This document shows, piece after piece, positions 31,223-42,629 of a stretch of 64,000 nucleotides of DNA. The notes beneath the pieces were generated by a model, which worked only from the letters and a program-made list of their open reading frames with translations, made no database searches and was not told the origin of the DNA. The DNA comes from Mycoplasma procyoni (GTDB lineage: Bacteria > Bacillota_I > Bacilli_A > Mycoplasmatales > Metamycoplasmataceae). The stretch covers positions 1-64,000 of the forward strand of contig NZ_JAFIDB010000003.1 in the NCBI RefSeq assembly GCF_017052595.1, read 5' to 3'. Both the position numbers and the translations under genes were made by a program. Position 1 is the stretch's first letter, and every line of letters begins with the position of its first letter.

Positions 31223-31295
31223 AAAACGCCTGTCACAGGCACGTTTTAGAAAAAACTGTGAGAATTTAGTGTGACAGCTTTAAAACAGCGTTTTA
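31223..31295. other. Cluster of three hairpins in intergenic DNA
   Basis: Hairpin 1 has GCCTG-TCA-CAGGC nested in AAAAC/GTTTT (31223-31247). Hairpin 2 has an outer CTGT...ACAG pairing with flanking A/T pairs (about 31253-31280). Hairpin 3 is AAAAC-AGC-GTTTT (31282-31294). The region is more GC-rich than its surroundings and has no open frame. It could be a structured RNA or protein-binding sites. The identity is unknown. Confidence 0.4.
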
Positions 31296-31338
31296 GTAAT
31301 ATTTATTTTATTATTCTTTATATATTAAACAAAAATAA

Positions 31339-31362
31339 CGCCTATTAATAGGGATTTTTTTA
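31339..31362 (+). terminator. Terminator-like hairpin in the intergenic region
   Basis: CCTAT-TA-ATAGG (31341-31352) is followed by GAT and a T run. Together with the hairpins at 31223-31295 it could mark the end of a short rightward RNA. Confidence 0.45.
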
Positions 31363-31411
31363 AAATTTTTCTTTGTTTATTTTTAAAATAATGTAAAATA
31401 ATACAGTTCGC

Positions 31412-31507
31412 ATGAACAAAAGTAAAAAGGATGACAAAATAAATAGAAAGCTGAAGACTTCTATTTCAAAAAACTGAATAGACTTAAAACGATTCTTGTC
31501 GTTTTAA
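31412..31507 (+). CDS. Possible 31-aa leader peptide of giant gene 2
   Basis: An ATG at 31412 opens a 31-codon frame (MNKSKKDDKINRKLKTSISK, UGA Trp, then IDLKRFLSF) that ends 44 nt before the giant gene. It overlaps the left arm and inner hairpins of the leader structure, so its translation could affect folding. No clear ribosome site is visible; a leaderless start is possible. It may equally be chance in a lysine-rich region. Confidence 0.3.
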
Positions 31508-31538
31508 CCTTTGGCCACAAATATTCTTTTATTTTGTC
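31433..31538 (+). promoter_or_regulatory. Structured mRNA leader of giant gene 2
   Basis: Arms GACAAAATAAA (31433-31443) and TTTATTTTGTC (31528-31538) are perfect complements about 85 nt apart. Four further pairs (AGAA/TTCT) extend the helix inward. Inside lies AAAACGA-TTCTTG-TCGTTTT (31486-31505). The closing helix ends 12 nt before the ATG, just ahead of the AAAAGGATA ribosome site. It is probably a translational or attenuation control element. Confidence 0.5.
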
Positions 31539-31550
31539 AAGAAAAGGATA

Positions 31551-34500
31551 ATGTCAAAAAAATTATTATTAGGTTTATCTATTGCTGCCTTTAGTATTTC
31601 AACTATAACAGCAATAGAAATATGATTAAGGTGAAGAGATTCAAAAGAATCAAATCAGCTTACAGATGAAGAATATCAAAAATTAAGAGAACAAGTACAA
31701 AAAGCAATTAATGAAGTTGATAGTGCTTCAAGACAAAAACTGTATCAAAAAGAATTTGATGCAATTGAAAACATTGCTACAGAACAAAACGTACTTAAGC
31801 TTAAAGAATTATTAGATAAAATATCACGTCAAAGAAGTGATGAACAACTAATTGAAGATCTAAATAAAGCAATCAATGCTTTAGATCCTATTTATTCTAA
31901 AAAAGAACAACTAAGAGAAGAACTAAGACAAGAAAACTTGTCTAGAGATCAACTTTTAGAAATTGAAGACAAAGTTGCTATTGCTTTAGTTATTGAAACT
32001 CTTTTAAAAGATGTTGAAGATAAAAACAAAAAACAACAATTTATTTCTGAATACAACTCAGAAAACACATTAGATAAAAACAACCTTCAAACATTACTAG
32101 AAGACATTCAAAAACACCTAGAGCAACAAAAATCCGCTCTAGAAGATGCTAAAGACAAAGCGGAGCAAAGATCAAACGAGATCAAAGATGAAGCTAAAAA
32201 GCAAGAATTAGCTGACAAACTCAAAGAAGCTAATACAATCGAAGAAGTAAACAAAATCAGACAAGAAATTGAAGAAATTCTTGCAAAACAAGATCAAAAA
32301 CTAATCGATCTTGAAAAAGAGCAAGCTAAAGATCTAAACTCAAAAGTTGAAGATCAAGCTAAAAAAGAAGAATTTGAAAAAAGAATCGACGAAGCAAAAA
32401 CAAAAGAAGAAATCGATCAAATTAAAGAAGAGATTCTAAAAGAACTACAAAAAACTTTAAGTCCTGAAGAAATTCTTGCAATCCAAAAAGAAGCTTTAGA
32501 TAAAAAAGTTGAAAATTCTGATCTAGATCAACAAACTAAAGACGCTCTAAAAGAAGAAATCAAAAATGCAACAAATATTGATCAATTCAAAGAAGTTGAG
32601 CAAAAAGTTGATGATCTTTTATGAAAAAAGGATGCTAAAGAAAAAGCTTTAGAAGTTATTAATCGTCTAAAAGATTCAGATAAAAAACAAGAACTATTAG
32701 AACTTGTTAATAATGCTGATCAAGATGACTCAAAGAGTGCAAAAGAGATTATTGCAAGCTATGAAGATGCCAAAAATCAAGCTCAAGCAATTTTAGATGC
32801 TGCTAAAGAAGCTGCTCAAAATGCTATTAATAAACTAGGTGAACTACCAACTACTTACCCAACAACTTCTCACCAAGATCAAATTAAGTTCTTACAAGAT
32901 GAACTAAACAACTCATTTACACAAGAACACTATGAAAAAGTAGCACAAAAAGTTGCTGATTTATTAGCTGCTGAACTTCAAAAAGCAAGAGAATTACTCA
33001 AAGAACTACAACAACATCCAACACTGATCAATAATGAACACAACTTAGCTAATGAAAAACCATTAGCAGACTATGATTCTCAACTAAACAACGAAGAAAA
33101 TGCTAAAAACTTAGACTACAATCAAATTCAACAAATCATCAAAGAAGAAACAAGAATCAAAGAAAAACTTGATCTGATTCAAAAGATTAAAGAAGAACTA
33201 AAAGATCTTCCACAAGCAATTCAAGACGAACTAGACACAAAAGTAAGACAAGCTCAAAGTGAAGAAGATATTGATAATCTTTCTAATGAAATTGATGCAA
33301 TCAGACAACAAATCGCTGACATTAAAGAACTTTCAGATCTTTCTACAAACCCAGAATTCAAAGACTCAAATCTTCAAGATAAACTTAGTGCAATTACAAC
33401 AACTTCTGATTTAAATACAATCGAACAAAACATCAAAGATTCTCTAAAACAAGAATACAAAGACAAAATTGATAATTTTGCCAAAGATTCTGTTGCAACA
33501 GATCAAGATCAAATTGATCAAGCTAAAGCAAAAGTAGATCAATTAGCTACCTTAGAAGACTTCAAAAACTTTAAAACAGATTTAGATCAAACATCACAAA
33601 ACAAACAAAATGCATCTTCAAATGCTGATTCTTTAGACAACACAAGTGCTAAAGATGACTTCAATAACCAAATTGCTAATACATTAGATAAAGACAAACT
33701 AAATGAAATAAACAATCAAATCGAACAATATAAACAAAAACAATCAGACCTAATTGAAAAAATTGAAAACCTTTCTTCGACTTCACAACAAGCAAAAGAC
33801 ACACTCAAAGAACAACTAAAAACAGAACAAAACAATACAATTGAAAAACTTGAAGAATTTTCAAAACTACTTGATCAAATTGCTCAAGCTAAACAAGAAG
33901 CAAACGATCTACTTCAAAACACAACAGCTAAAGAGTTTAGTGCAACAGAAAAAGAGGAATTCAAACAAAGAATTGACAACGCAACTTCTCTTTCTGAACT
34001 TGAGCAAATCATGGATGAACTAAACGGTTCACCAAAAGAAATTGCTCTTAAAAAACAACAACTAAAAGAACAAATCGATGCTTTTGAGCTTAATTCAGAT
34101 CTTGCAAAAGAGACTCTAAAAGCTGAAGTTGATGCTGTAAGCACACTTGAAGAACTTAAAGCTCTTAAAGACAAAATCAATGAGCTAGAGCAAGCTAAAA
34201 CAAATGCTGTTGCTAAAACAGAAAATTTAAATCCAGCTGCCAAAGACAACTTCAAAGAGCTAATTAAAAACGCTGTTGAAAAAACAAACGATCAAAACCA
34301 AAATTCAGTTTCTGAAATTGAAAAACTAATTGATTCATACAAAGATAAATACAACGAATTAAAAGAAATTATTAAAGGAAACGGAGAACAAGGACTCCAA
34401 AACTTTAATCAAGAACTTAGAGAACAACTTCTAAACAAAATTGAAGATTCTATTTATGAGTCTCAATTAGATCAAACTAAAGCTGATCTAATTGAGCTAG

Positions 34501-37500
34501 ATAAACAAAAACAAGAACTAAAACAACAAATCATCAACTCAAATATTCAAAACGAAGAAACTAAATCATTCTTTAATGATCTTCTTTTAGCTGCAGACTC
34601 AAAAGAAAAAGTAGCTCAAATCAAAGAGCAACTAGAATTAGCTTCAAAAATTGTTGAAAAAATTGCTGCACTTCCTCAAGATCAAGCAGCTAAAAGTGAG
34701 TTATTAAAACAAGCCGCTGAAGCTAAATCTTCTTTATCAGATCTACAACACTTTGAAGCTAAAATTGTTGATTTACAAAACTCAACACAACAAGCAATTG
34801 ATGCAATTAACAATCAACTTCAAAACTCTTCAGAGCAAGCTAAAGAAAATCTAATCAATGAAATTAAGTCTAAATTCCAAAAAGAACCAATCGATCAAAT
34901 TAAAGACTCAATCAATGAAATTAACCTTCTAAAACAAGAAGGAATCGACAAAAACAACCAACTAGAAGATCAACAACTAAAAGACGGATTCTTATCTGAA
35001 ATTCAAAACGCAACAACTCAAGAAGCGCTAAGAGAAATCATTCAAAGAATTCAACAAGAACTAGATAAACAAAAAGAACTTAAAAAGCAACAAGCTGCTT
35101 TAATTAAAGAAATTAATGATTTTGCTGCAGAAACACAAAATCCTGCAAAAATGTCAGAAACTGTAAAACAAGCACTAATTGATCAAGTTGAACAAGCTAA
35201 AGAAGTTGCTGCTCTAAACCCAATTAGAGAAGACTTTTTAGCAAGAAAAGACGTAATTAACAGCACTTTAGACACAATTAATCAACTACAATCTTCAAAC
35301 GATCAATACAAACAAGATCTAAAACAGTCTCTAAAAGAGAAATTAGCTTCCGATCAAATGAATTCTGTATCTGCTTTAAATGATTTTAAAGCAGTTGTTG
35401 AAAACAAGAAAAATGCTCTAGAAACAGTTGAGAGACTAAATGATTCTCAAGACAAAACAGATAAACTAAACACAATCAAAACTTCAGATGACAATGCTGT
35501 AATTAATGCTCAAAACACTGCTGCACAGGCTATTTTGGATAATTCTTATGCACAAGCACAAAAAGCGATTGCGAGATTATCAGGTTCAGATACAGGACTT
35601 AAAGCTACTTTAGAACAAGAACTAAATGCTTCAGGAACTAAGTTTACTCAAGCACAAATGGATTCAATTGTTTCTCGTTCAGATGCAGAGTTTAACCCTC
35701 TAAAACAAGAAGTAGAAAACCTAATTCAAACATTAGATATTGCTGATCTTAAAGCTGCTTTAGAAAAAGAATTTAATGATCACAATACAAACCAAACACA
35801 AACAATTGCAACTCTAAAAGACATCAAAAACAGAATTGAAATTGCCAAAGCTAAAAAAGATGCTCAAGCTGCTATTGATAAACTTGTTGATGGTTCAGCA
35901 ACAAAACACAAACTAAGCGATGAACTAAATGCTGCAACAACAACAGAACAAATTGCTGCAATTAAGAAAAAAGCAGAAGACGCTTATAGTTCAACAAGAG
36001 ACGAGCTAAACAGAGTTCTGCCTAAACTAGAAGGTGCAACAGAAGAACAAAAAGCAAAAATAGCTGCTCTAAGTGGACAAAACGCAACTCAAGAACAACT
36101 GCAACAAGCAATCAATGAGATCAATTCAATTTTCAACAAAAAACACACAGATGCCTTTAATGCAATTGAAGAAATCAAAGATTTTGCTACACAAGAGCAA
36201 CTAAAAGAACTTAATGATGCTTTAGCTAATGCTTCAAACATTACTAAACTACAAGAAGTGATTCAAAAAGCAAATGAACTAAAAGAAAATCACGGAATTC
36301 AAGTTGCTAAAGATCAAGCAAGACAAGAAATTGAAAAATTACCAACAAGACCTAATATTGCTGGTTATTCAGAATCTGATACAGCTAAAGCTAAACTGCT
36401 AGCACAACTAGATCAAACAAGCGATCTTACAGAAATTGAAAGAATCAAAAACAAAGCACAAGAGCTAAAACCTCTAATGGAAACAGCGCTTGCAACTGTT
36501 GATAAACTAAATGACTCAACAACAAAAACACAGCTAATCAAAGACATAACAAACGCTTTAGAATCTAATGCAATTACAGCAGCTCAAACACAAGCTCAAC
36601 AGATTCTAGATGCTAAAAGAACTATGGCACAAGCTGCTGTAGAAAAAACTTTAGGATTAGTTGCAACTAACTCAAGTGATCAAAGTTATGACAAACTAAA
36701 ACAAAGATTAGCGGCTGCTACAACAGAACAAGAGCTAATTAATATCACAAGCGATGCAAATAATGCTTATGAACAAGTGCTAAATGCTGCAAAAGACTAT
36801 TTAAACAACACTTTTAAAACTTCAAGTGATGTTTCTGAAGACAAAAAAGCACATTTTGCTGCTGCTTTAGAAGGAACACAAGCTCAAAATCTTGAATCAA
36901 GAAGTAATGTTCAAAAAATCAATGAACTACTTGAACAAATGAAGATCCAAAAAGCAAAAGATGAAGCCAAAGCACTGAACACAAAACTGACTCAACTTCC
37001 AGGACACGATGTTGCTCAGTTTGCTCAACAAATTGAATCAGCAACTTCAGTAGCTCAAGTTGAACAACTTAAAGCTCAACTACAACAAAAATTAAATGAT
37101 TACAAGCAAGCTACAAAAGATGTTTTAGCTAAACTAAATAACTCAAATGATCAAGTTACTGCTGTAGATTCAGCAACAACAGCCGCAGAAATCAAAGCAA
37201 TTAAAGATGCTGCAGAACAAAAATGAACTCAATTAGTAACTGAAGCAAATAACGCAAACAACAAACTTGTTGGACACAGTGAAAAAGCTGACTATGACAC
37301 TAAGATTCAAAATGCTCAAACAGAAGCTAAATTAGCTGAAATCAAAGCAAAAATTGATCAAATCTATGATCAAGAAAAAGCTCAAGCACAATCTGCTGTA
37401 AATGCTCTACAAAACTCAAATCCAGATAAATACAGTGAACTAAACAAAAAACTAAATGATCAAGATAAAGCTGATCAAAGAGACAATGTGCAAAAATTAA

Positions 37501-40500
37501 GAGATATTGCACAGCAAGCTACAGAAGCTCTAGCAACTTCAAACAAAAAAGAAGCAGCTAGATTAGTAATTGAAAGCTTACCAACAGAAAACAAACAAGA
37601 TATCTCTCAAACAGCAAAACAACAGCTATTAGATCAACTAAATGCTGCTAATATTAGCGATTCTGAAATCGATGCTCTAAAACAAAAAGCACAAGAACTT
37701 AAAGCTAAAATGGAAGATGCTTTAGCAGAAGTTTATAAACTAGATCCTAACTCTCAATTAAGACAACAACTAACTGATGCAATCATTAATGATGCATCAG
37801 GAAACTCAATTGCTCAAAATAAACAGAGAGCAATTGATCAAATTAATAAAACTAAAGCAGAAGCTCAAGCTGCTTTAAATAAAGTTGTAGGTCAAGACAA
37901 TATCCAACCTAATACTCATGCAAAACTAACAGAAAGATTAACTGCTGCAATAACAGAACAAGCAATTAATCAAATTAAAAATGATGCTCAAGCAGAATTC
38001 AATAGAGAGCAAAACGAAGTTGCAACTTGAATCGCAAAACTTCCTCAAAATCAACAAGCTGCCTTTAACACAAGAAAAAATAACGCAGCTAATGTAACTG
38101 AATTAAGAGCAATTAGCCAAGAAATTCAAGCAAAACTAAACAAAGCACGCCAAGATGCACAAGCAGCTGTTGCTAAACTGGCTGGTGATGAACAAAAAGC
38201 AAGCTTTGATCAAAGACTTGCATCTGCAACTACAGTTGCTGAATATGAAGCAATTACAAGAGAGGCAACACAAAGATTTAATACTCAAAAAGATTCAGCA
38301 ACTGCTGCCGCAGCTAAATTAAGCGATTCTGCACAAAGAAATGATGCAATTAATAAAGCGCCAACAGTTGCAGAACTTAAAAAACTTCAAAAATCTGCTG
38401 AAGACAAATACAAAGAAATCTTTGATCAAACTAAAGCCAAAATTGAAAAAGTTGTTGGGGATCAAACTAAATATGAAGAGCTAAAAAGAAGAACAGAAGC
38501 TAAACCAAATCAAGCAGATCTTGAAGCAATCCAAAGAGAAGCTCAAACAACTTTTGATAACTATCTAAATACAAACACAAACCCATTAATTAATCAACTA
38601 CAACAACTAGATCCTCAATTAGCACAAACATACAGACAAAAAACACAAGAAGCATCTGTAAATATTGCTAAATTAAAAGAACTAGATGCTCAAATTAATG
38701 CTGATATTACAAGACTAAATGCTCTAAAAGAAGCAAAAGTCGCCGTAAATGCTTTACCAGTTGCAAACAATGCTTCTTCAAACGAAACAGCAAAAGCAAA
38801 ATTACTTGCACAACTTGAAAACTCTCAATTAACAACACAACAAATTCAAGAAATCAAACAAAAAGCATTAGATCTAAAACCAAAAATGGATCAAGCTTTA
38901 GCTGAAATTAATAAACTAAACACTTCAGCTAAGAAAACAGAACTTACAAATGCTGTAGTTAATTCAACAGAAGCTTCAGTTGTTGATGCTAAGAAAAATG
39001 AAGCTATTAATTACATTAAAGAACAAAAAAGACTTGCTGAAGTTGAGCTTGCAAAAGCTGTTGGTCTTACAACAACTCCAACTAACTCAACACACTCACA
39101 CACAAGCCTTCAAAATAGACTAAATTCAGCAACAACAGAACAACAAATTCTTGATATTAAACGTGATATAACTTCACAATATGACAGAGAAAAAGCCGAA
39201 GCAACAACAGAAGTTCAAAAACTAAAAGCATCTGAACAAACCGCTTTATTAAACAGCTTAAAAACAGCACCTAATGTAGATGAAATTAGAAAAATCAAAA
39301 AGCAAGCAGAAGACAAATACAACGCTTCTAAAAATGCTGCTGTTGCTGCTGTTGCAAAACTTCAAGGTTATGCTCAAAAATCTACTTTTGATCAAAGAAT
39401 GGCTGCTCAAAACGTCAATCAAGCAACATACGAACAAATCACTACTGATGCAGCCGCTGTTTGAAACCAACAAAAAGCAGCTACTTTAGCTGAAATTAAT
39501 AAACTAAAAGATCCTGAAAAACAAAACTTAACAAACCAAATAAATGACAATTTAAACTGATCTCAATTGCAAGCTATTAAACAAGATGCAACTGCAAAAC
39601 TTGAAAAATTAAAAACAGATGCAAGAGCAGAACTAAATTCAAAACTTGAACAACACCCAGATCTTCAAACTCTACTAAATGAACTAAATAACGCTCAAAA
39701 TCAACAACAAATTGAAGATGTTAAAGCAAAAATTACTCAAAAATTACAGCAAGCTAAAGATCAAGCAAGATCTACAGTAAGCAGATTGAGTGATGCAAAT
39801 AAACAAACTCAACTTCAAAATGCAACAACATACAAACAAGTTAAAGCATTAGAAACTGAAGCAGCTGCATTATTAAACAACTTACAGCTACAAGCGCAAG
39901 CTAAATTAGCAATGCTAGATGGTTATGATGCTGCTAAGAAAAAAGCAATTTCAGATAAAATTTCAAACACAGCAACAGAATCACAATTAAGACAAGCAAT
40001 TACTGAAGCTGACAAAGCATACAATGACTTTAAAGCTGAAGTTTCAGCAGAAGTTGCTAAATTACAATCTAAAGATGGTGCTGAATACACAAGACTAAAT
40101 AATCTATTAACACAAGATTCTAACCTTTCACAAAGAGATACAATTGCTAAACTTAAAGGAATTAAAGAACGAGCAGCCCTTTCTTTAGCTAAAGTTAATG
40201 CAAGAGATGTAATTAATAAATTAGATGGTCACACAACAGGAAATAACTCATATTCAAATATGACTCAAAACCTAAATTCAGCAACAACACTGCAAAGGGT
40301 TGAAGAACTTAAAAATACAGCAAGACAAGAATATCAAAGAATTAAAGCAGAAACTCAAGAAAAAGTAAGACAATTACCAGATGGTCATTTAAATAAAGAG
40401 CAATGATTACAAGAAATTCAAACAGAACCAAATGCAAGAAGATTGTATGAAATGCAAGCTACTGTGGATAATTGAAAAGCTCAGCAGGCACTAACGGCTG

Positions 40501-41000
40501 AAGAAAGAAAAACAGCACAAGATCAAATTAATAAAATAACAGACCAAAAGAAAAAACAGGAATTACAACAGGAGTTAAATAATCAAAACCTGACTGTTGA
40601 ACAAGTAAAAAGAATCCAAGATAAAGCTATATTAGAAAATCTAATTCTTTCCGAGTATGGTAGACCGAACGGAGGATTAGAAACTGGGCCTCAAGCTTAT
40701 TTAACAACTGTTAGAAATATTACCCCTACATACTATAATTCTCAAGATAACCAAGCCAAAATTAATGAATTAAGAGATTTAATTAAAAAACAAGAACAAG
40801 CCGAGAAAAACGACTTAGCTCTTGGTTCAAATAGTAAAATTAGAATAGGTCTTAACAATTTTCACTTGGATAACAATCAAAGAAAAATTGATTATTCAAG
40901 AAATTACGATGAATATGTAGAAATTTCAAATGAAATCAATCGTATTCAAAATAAAGACGATTACTACAGGCTGCTTGCGAGAATCAAGAATTTTAAATAA
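31551..41000 (+). CDS. Giant 3149-aa helical-repeat surface protein 2
   Basis: This is one frame with UGA as Trp, roughly 350 kDa. The N-terminal anchor (MSKKLLLGLSIAAFSISTITAIEIW) matches that of giant protein 1, and the first 250 residues align (EILAIQKEALDKKVENSDLD versus ELLDAQKKALVDKVVSSNLQ). The body is predicted helix in 45-60 residue units like GA or albumin-binding-type modules. A larger unit of about 400 residues recurs: KPxMxxALAEVxKL blocks begin near residues 1643, 2054 and 2446. Each is followed by a KxxGL/KxxGQ turn and an LNxxLxxATTExQ helix. The last 180 residues (YGRPNGGLETGPQAYLTTVRN) are non-repetitive. It is likely a long surface filament for adhesion or shielding, with copy number of repeats open to recombination. 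Confidence 0.85.
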
Positions 41001-41025
41001 TACTTCAACATAAATAAAAAAATAG

Positions 41026-41031
41026 TATAAT
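41026..41031 (+). promoter_or_regulatory. -10 box of the 43-aa membrane peptide gene
   Basis: TATAAT lies 32 nt before the ATG, leaving room for a leader with an AGGGGAGAAG ribosome site. Confidence 0.6.
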
Positions 41032-41062
41032 TAAAATACAAAAATGAATTAAAGGGGAGAAG

Positions 41063-41194
41063 ATGACAAAAAGACTAAAACTTTTAATTGGTGGAGGAGT
41101 AATAATGACTGCAGCAGTTGCTTTAACAATTGGAATGTCAGTAGCTTTTGAACAAAAAGCAAAAAGCAATGCTGAAGTTGCTAAAACCAAATAA
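41063..41194 (+). CDS. 43-aa single-pass membrane peptide
   Basis: The frame MTKRLKLLIGGGVIM then TAAVALTIGMSVAF has a basic N-terminus, one membrane segment (about 8-29) and a short charged tail (EQKAKSNAEVAKTK). A strong ribosome site, its own -10 box and a terminator all argue that it is real. Its N-terminus resembles the anchors of the two giant proteins (MAKKLLLGL..., MSKKLLLGL...), so it could be a free anchor or a trimmed relative. Its position directly after giant gene 2 supports a link. Function is unknown. Confidence 0.65.
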   Translation: MTKRLKLLIGGGVIMTAAVALTIGMSVAFEQKAKSNAEVAKTK

Positions 41195-41208
41195 AATCGA
41201 CTAATATT

Positions 41209-41245
41209 AAAAATCCATGGCAAAAGTGCTATGGATTTTTATTTT
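41209..41245 (+). terminator. Terminator after the membrane peptide gene
   Basis: The stem AAATCCAT-G-GC (41211-41221) / GC-T-ATGGATTT (41228-41238) is followed by T-rich sequence. Confidence 0.75.
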
Positions 41246-41250
41246 TATAG

Positions 41251-41310
41251 TATAATTCAAAAGAGTATTTTAGTATTTAATTTATACTCCTTGATCTTTA
41301 GTTAAAGATC
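41251..41310 (+). promoter_or_regulatory. rpsF promoter and leader hairpin
   Basis: TATAAT at 41251-41256. The leader contains GATCTTTA-GT-TAAAGATC (41293-41310), a perfect 8-bp hairpin 10 nt before the AAAGGAG ribosome site. Ribosomal protein S6 operons are often autoregulated through the leader; whether this hairpin does so is inference. Confidence 0.5.
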
Positions 41311-41334
41311 CTGATGACCGAAAGGAGCCCAAAC

Positions 41335-41790
41335 ATGGCAAAATACGAAATTATGCTAGTTTTAGCACCTACAGAAGAATTATCTTTTGCAGAAAAAATT
41401 GCTAAAGATGTATTCGGAGAAGGTGTTAAGAAAGTTGAAAAACTTGAAAGAACAGAATTAGCATACGAAATTAATAAATCTAAAACAGGTGCATTTGTTG
41501 TTATCTCTGTAGAAGCAGAAGAAAACACAATCGCCGAATTCACAAGAAGAACAAACATTCAAAAAACAATTTGAAGAACACTTGTTATCAATCTTGATTC
41601 TGAAAGAGGTCTTAACCGTAAGGCAAAACCAAAAAGAAAAAAACTTCCTTTAAGACCAAGAACTAATTCACAAACTTCTGAACAAAGAAACTCTTCAGCT
41701 GAAGCTAAAGTTGCTTCAAGTGAAGACAAAGAAAAAAAAGTAACAAGAAAACCAAGAGTTAAAAAATCAGAACAAACTGAAGCAAAATAG
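41335..41790 (+). CDS. rpsF: 30S ribosomal protein S6
   Basis: This 151-aa protein binds S18 and 16S rRNA in the small-subunit platform. KYEIMLVLAPTEE at the start and RTELAYEINKSKTGAFVVI (about 45-63) are typical S6 strands. A UGA Trp falls near residue 80. A C-terminal extension (about 100-151), rich in Lys, Arg, Ser and Glu, exceeds the usual S6 length, as in other mycoplasmas. The start at 41335 was chosen over an in-frame ATG at 41314, since the AAAGGAG site lies between them. It is the first gene of rpsF-ssb-rpsR. Confidence 0.95.
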
Positions 41791-41802
41791 AAAGTAGGAG
41801 AA

Positions 41803-42306
41803 ATGAATAAAGTTATTATTATTGGAAGAATTGCAAATGATGTACAAAAACAAACTACTGCATCTGGAATTGCGTATTTAAGATTAACAGTTGCTGTTGA
41901 TCGTGACTACAAAACACAAGATGGAAAAGAAATTACAGACTTTGTGCCTGTTGTAGTTTGAAGAGGAAATGCAGAATTTTTAGCAAAATATGCTTCAAAA
42001 GGTTCAAGAATTGCAGTAGAGGGTTCATTTACAACAAACTCATTTAGAAATGCTCAAGGACAAAATGTCTTTTCAAATGAGGTATCTTCTGAAAGAGTTC
42101 AATTGCTTGAAACAAAACAAGAATCTGAATTAAGAAGAACAAATACTGCATCAAATAGCAGTTATCAAAGACCTGCATCAAATTACAATTCGACTCCAAA
42201 CACAAATAATAACTTTCAAGAAACTACTTTTTCGCCAGCACCTAATACTAATAAATCTGATGATGAATTTAGTTTAGATGACTACGACAATATTTTTAAC
42301 GATTAA
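41803..42306 (+). CDS. ssb: Single-stranded DNA-binding protein
   Basis: This 167-aa OB-fold protein coats single-stranded DNA in replication and repair. The [15 protein letters not shown] start, [13 protein letters not shown] and DFVPVVVWRGNAEF (UGA Trp) are classic SSB. The linker is Asn/Ser/Pro-rich, and the tail DDYDNIFND is the acidic C-terminus that normally ends in DDDIPF and contacts partners; the final Pro-Phe is replaced here. It lies between rpsF and rpsR, the conserved bacterial order, with a TAGGAG ribosome site. Confidence 0.95.
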
Positions 42307-42323
42307 TAAAGAAGGACAAAATT

Positions 42324-42569
42324 ATGATTAAACGTAAACCAAAAAAACAATTTAAGAAAAAACCTTGCTACTTTTGTTTAGAATCAATCGAATACATCGA
42401 TTACAAAAACACAGAAGTTTTAGAAAAATTCACAAGTGCACACGGGAAAATTCACCCTTCAAGACTTACAGGTACATGTGCAAGACACCAAAGATTATTA
42501 GCTACAGCAATTAAAAGAGCAAGAATTGTTGCATTACTACCTTTCGTTGCTGAAAGAATTAGAAAATAA
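42324..42569 (+). CDS. rpsR: 30S ribosomal protein S18
   Basis: This 81-aa protein partners S6 in the small-subunit platform. [25 protein letters not shown] and the [35 protein letters not shown] block are diagnostic. Length is normal. It is the last gene of the operon, with an AAGGAC site and a terminator 13 nt downstream. Confidence 0.97.
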   Translation: MIKRKPKKQFKKKPCYFCLESIEYIDYKNTEVLEKFTSAHGKIHPSRLTGTCARHQRLLATAIKRARIVALLPFVAERIRK

Positions 42570-42581
42570 TAATACACTAAA

Positions 42582-42614
42582 AAATCTTTAGATTATGTTT
42601 CTAAAGATTTTTTA
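42582..42614 (+). terminator. Terminator of the rpsF-ssb-rpsR operon
   Basis: AAATCTTTAGA (42582-42592) / TCTAAAGATTT (42600-42610) with a 7-nt loop, then T residues. Confidence 0.8.
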
Positions 42615-42629
42615 AATAAAAGGAGAAAA

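Noticed and set aside
31243..31296. Two GTTTTAG strings about 47 bp apart, reminiscent of a CRISPR repeat start
   Set aside because: Only the heptamer is shared; the following bases differ (AAAAAACTG versus TAATATTTA), no third copy exists and no cas gene is present. The strings are better explained as arms of small hairpins.
13534..41000. Many separate genes suggested by breaks at UGA within the giant proteins
   Set aside because: All pieces lie in the same frame and join through UGA, which is Trp in mollicutes; no TAA or TAG interrupts either frame until 21346 and 40998.
41314..41334. Upstream in-frame ATG of rpsF
   Set aside because: The AAAGGAG ribosome site lies downstream of it and 8 nt before ATG 41335; S6 proteins begin at MAKYEI.
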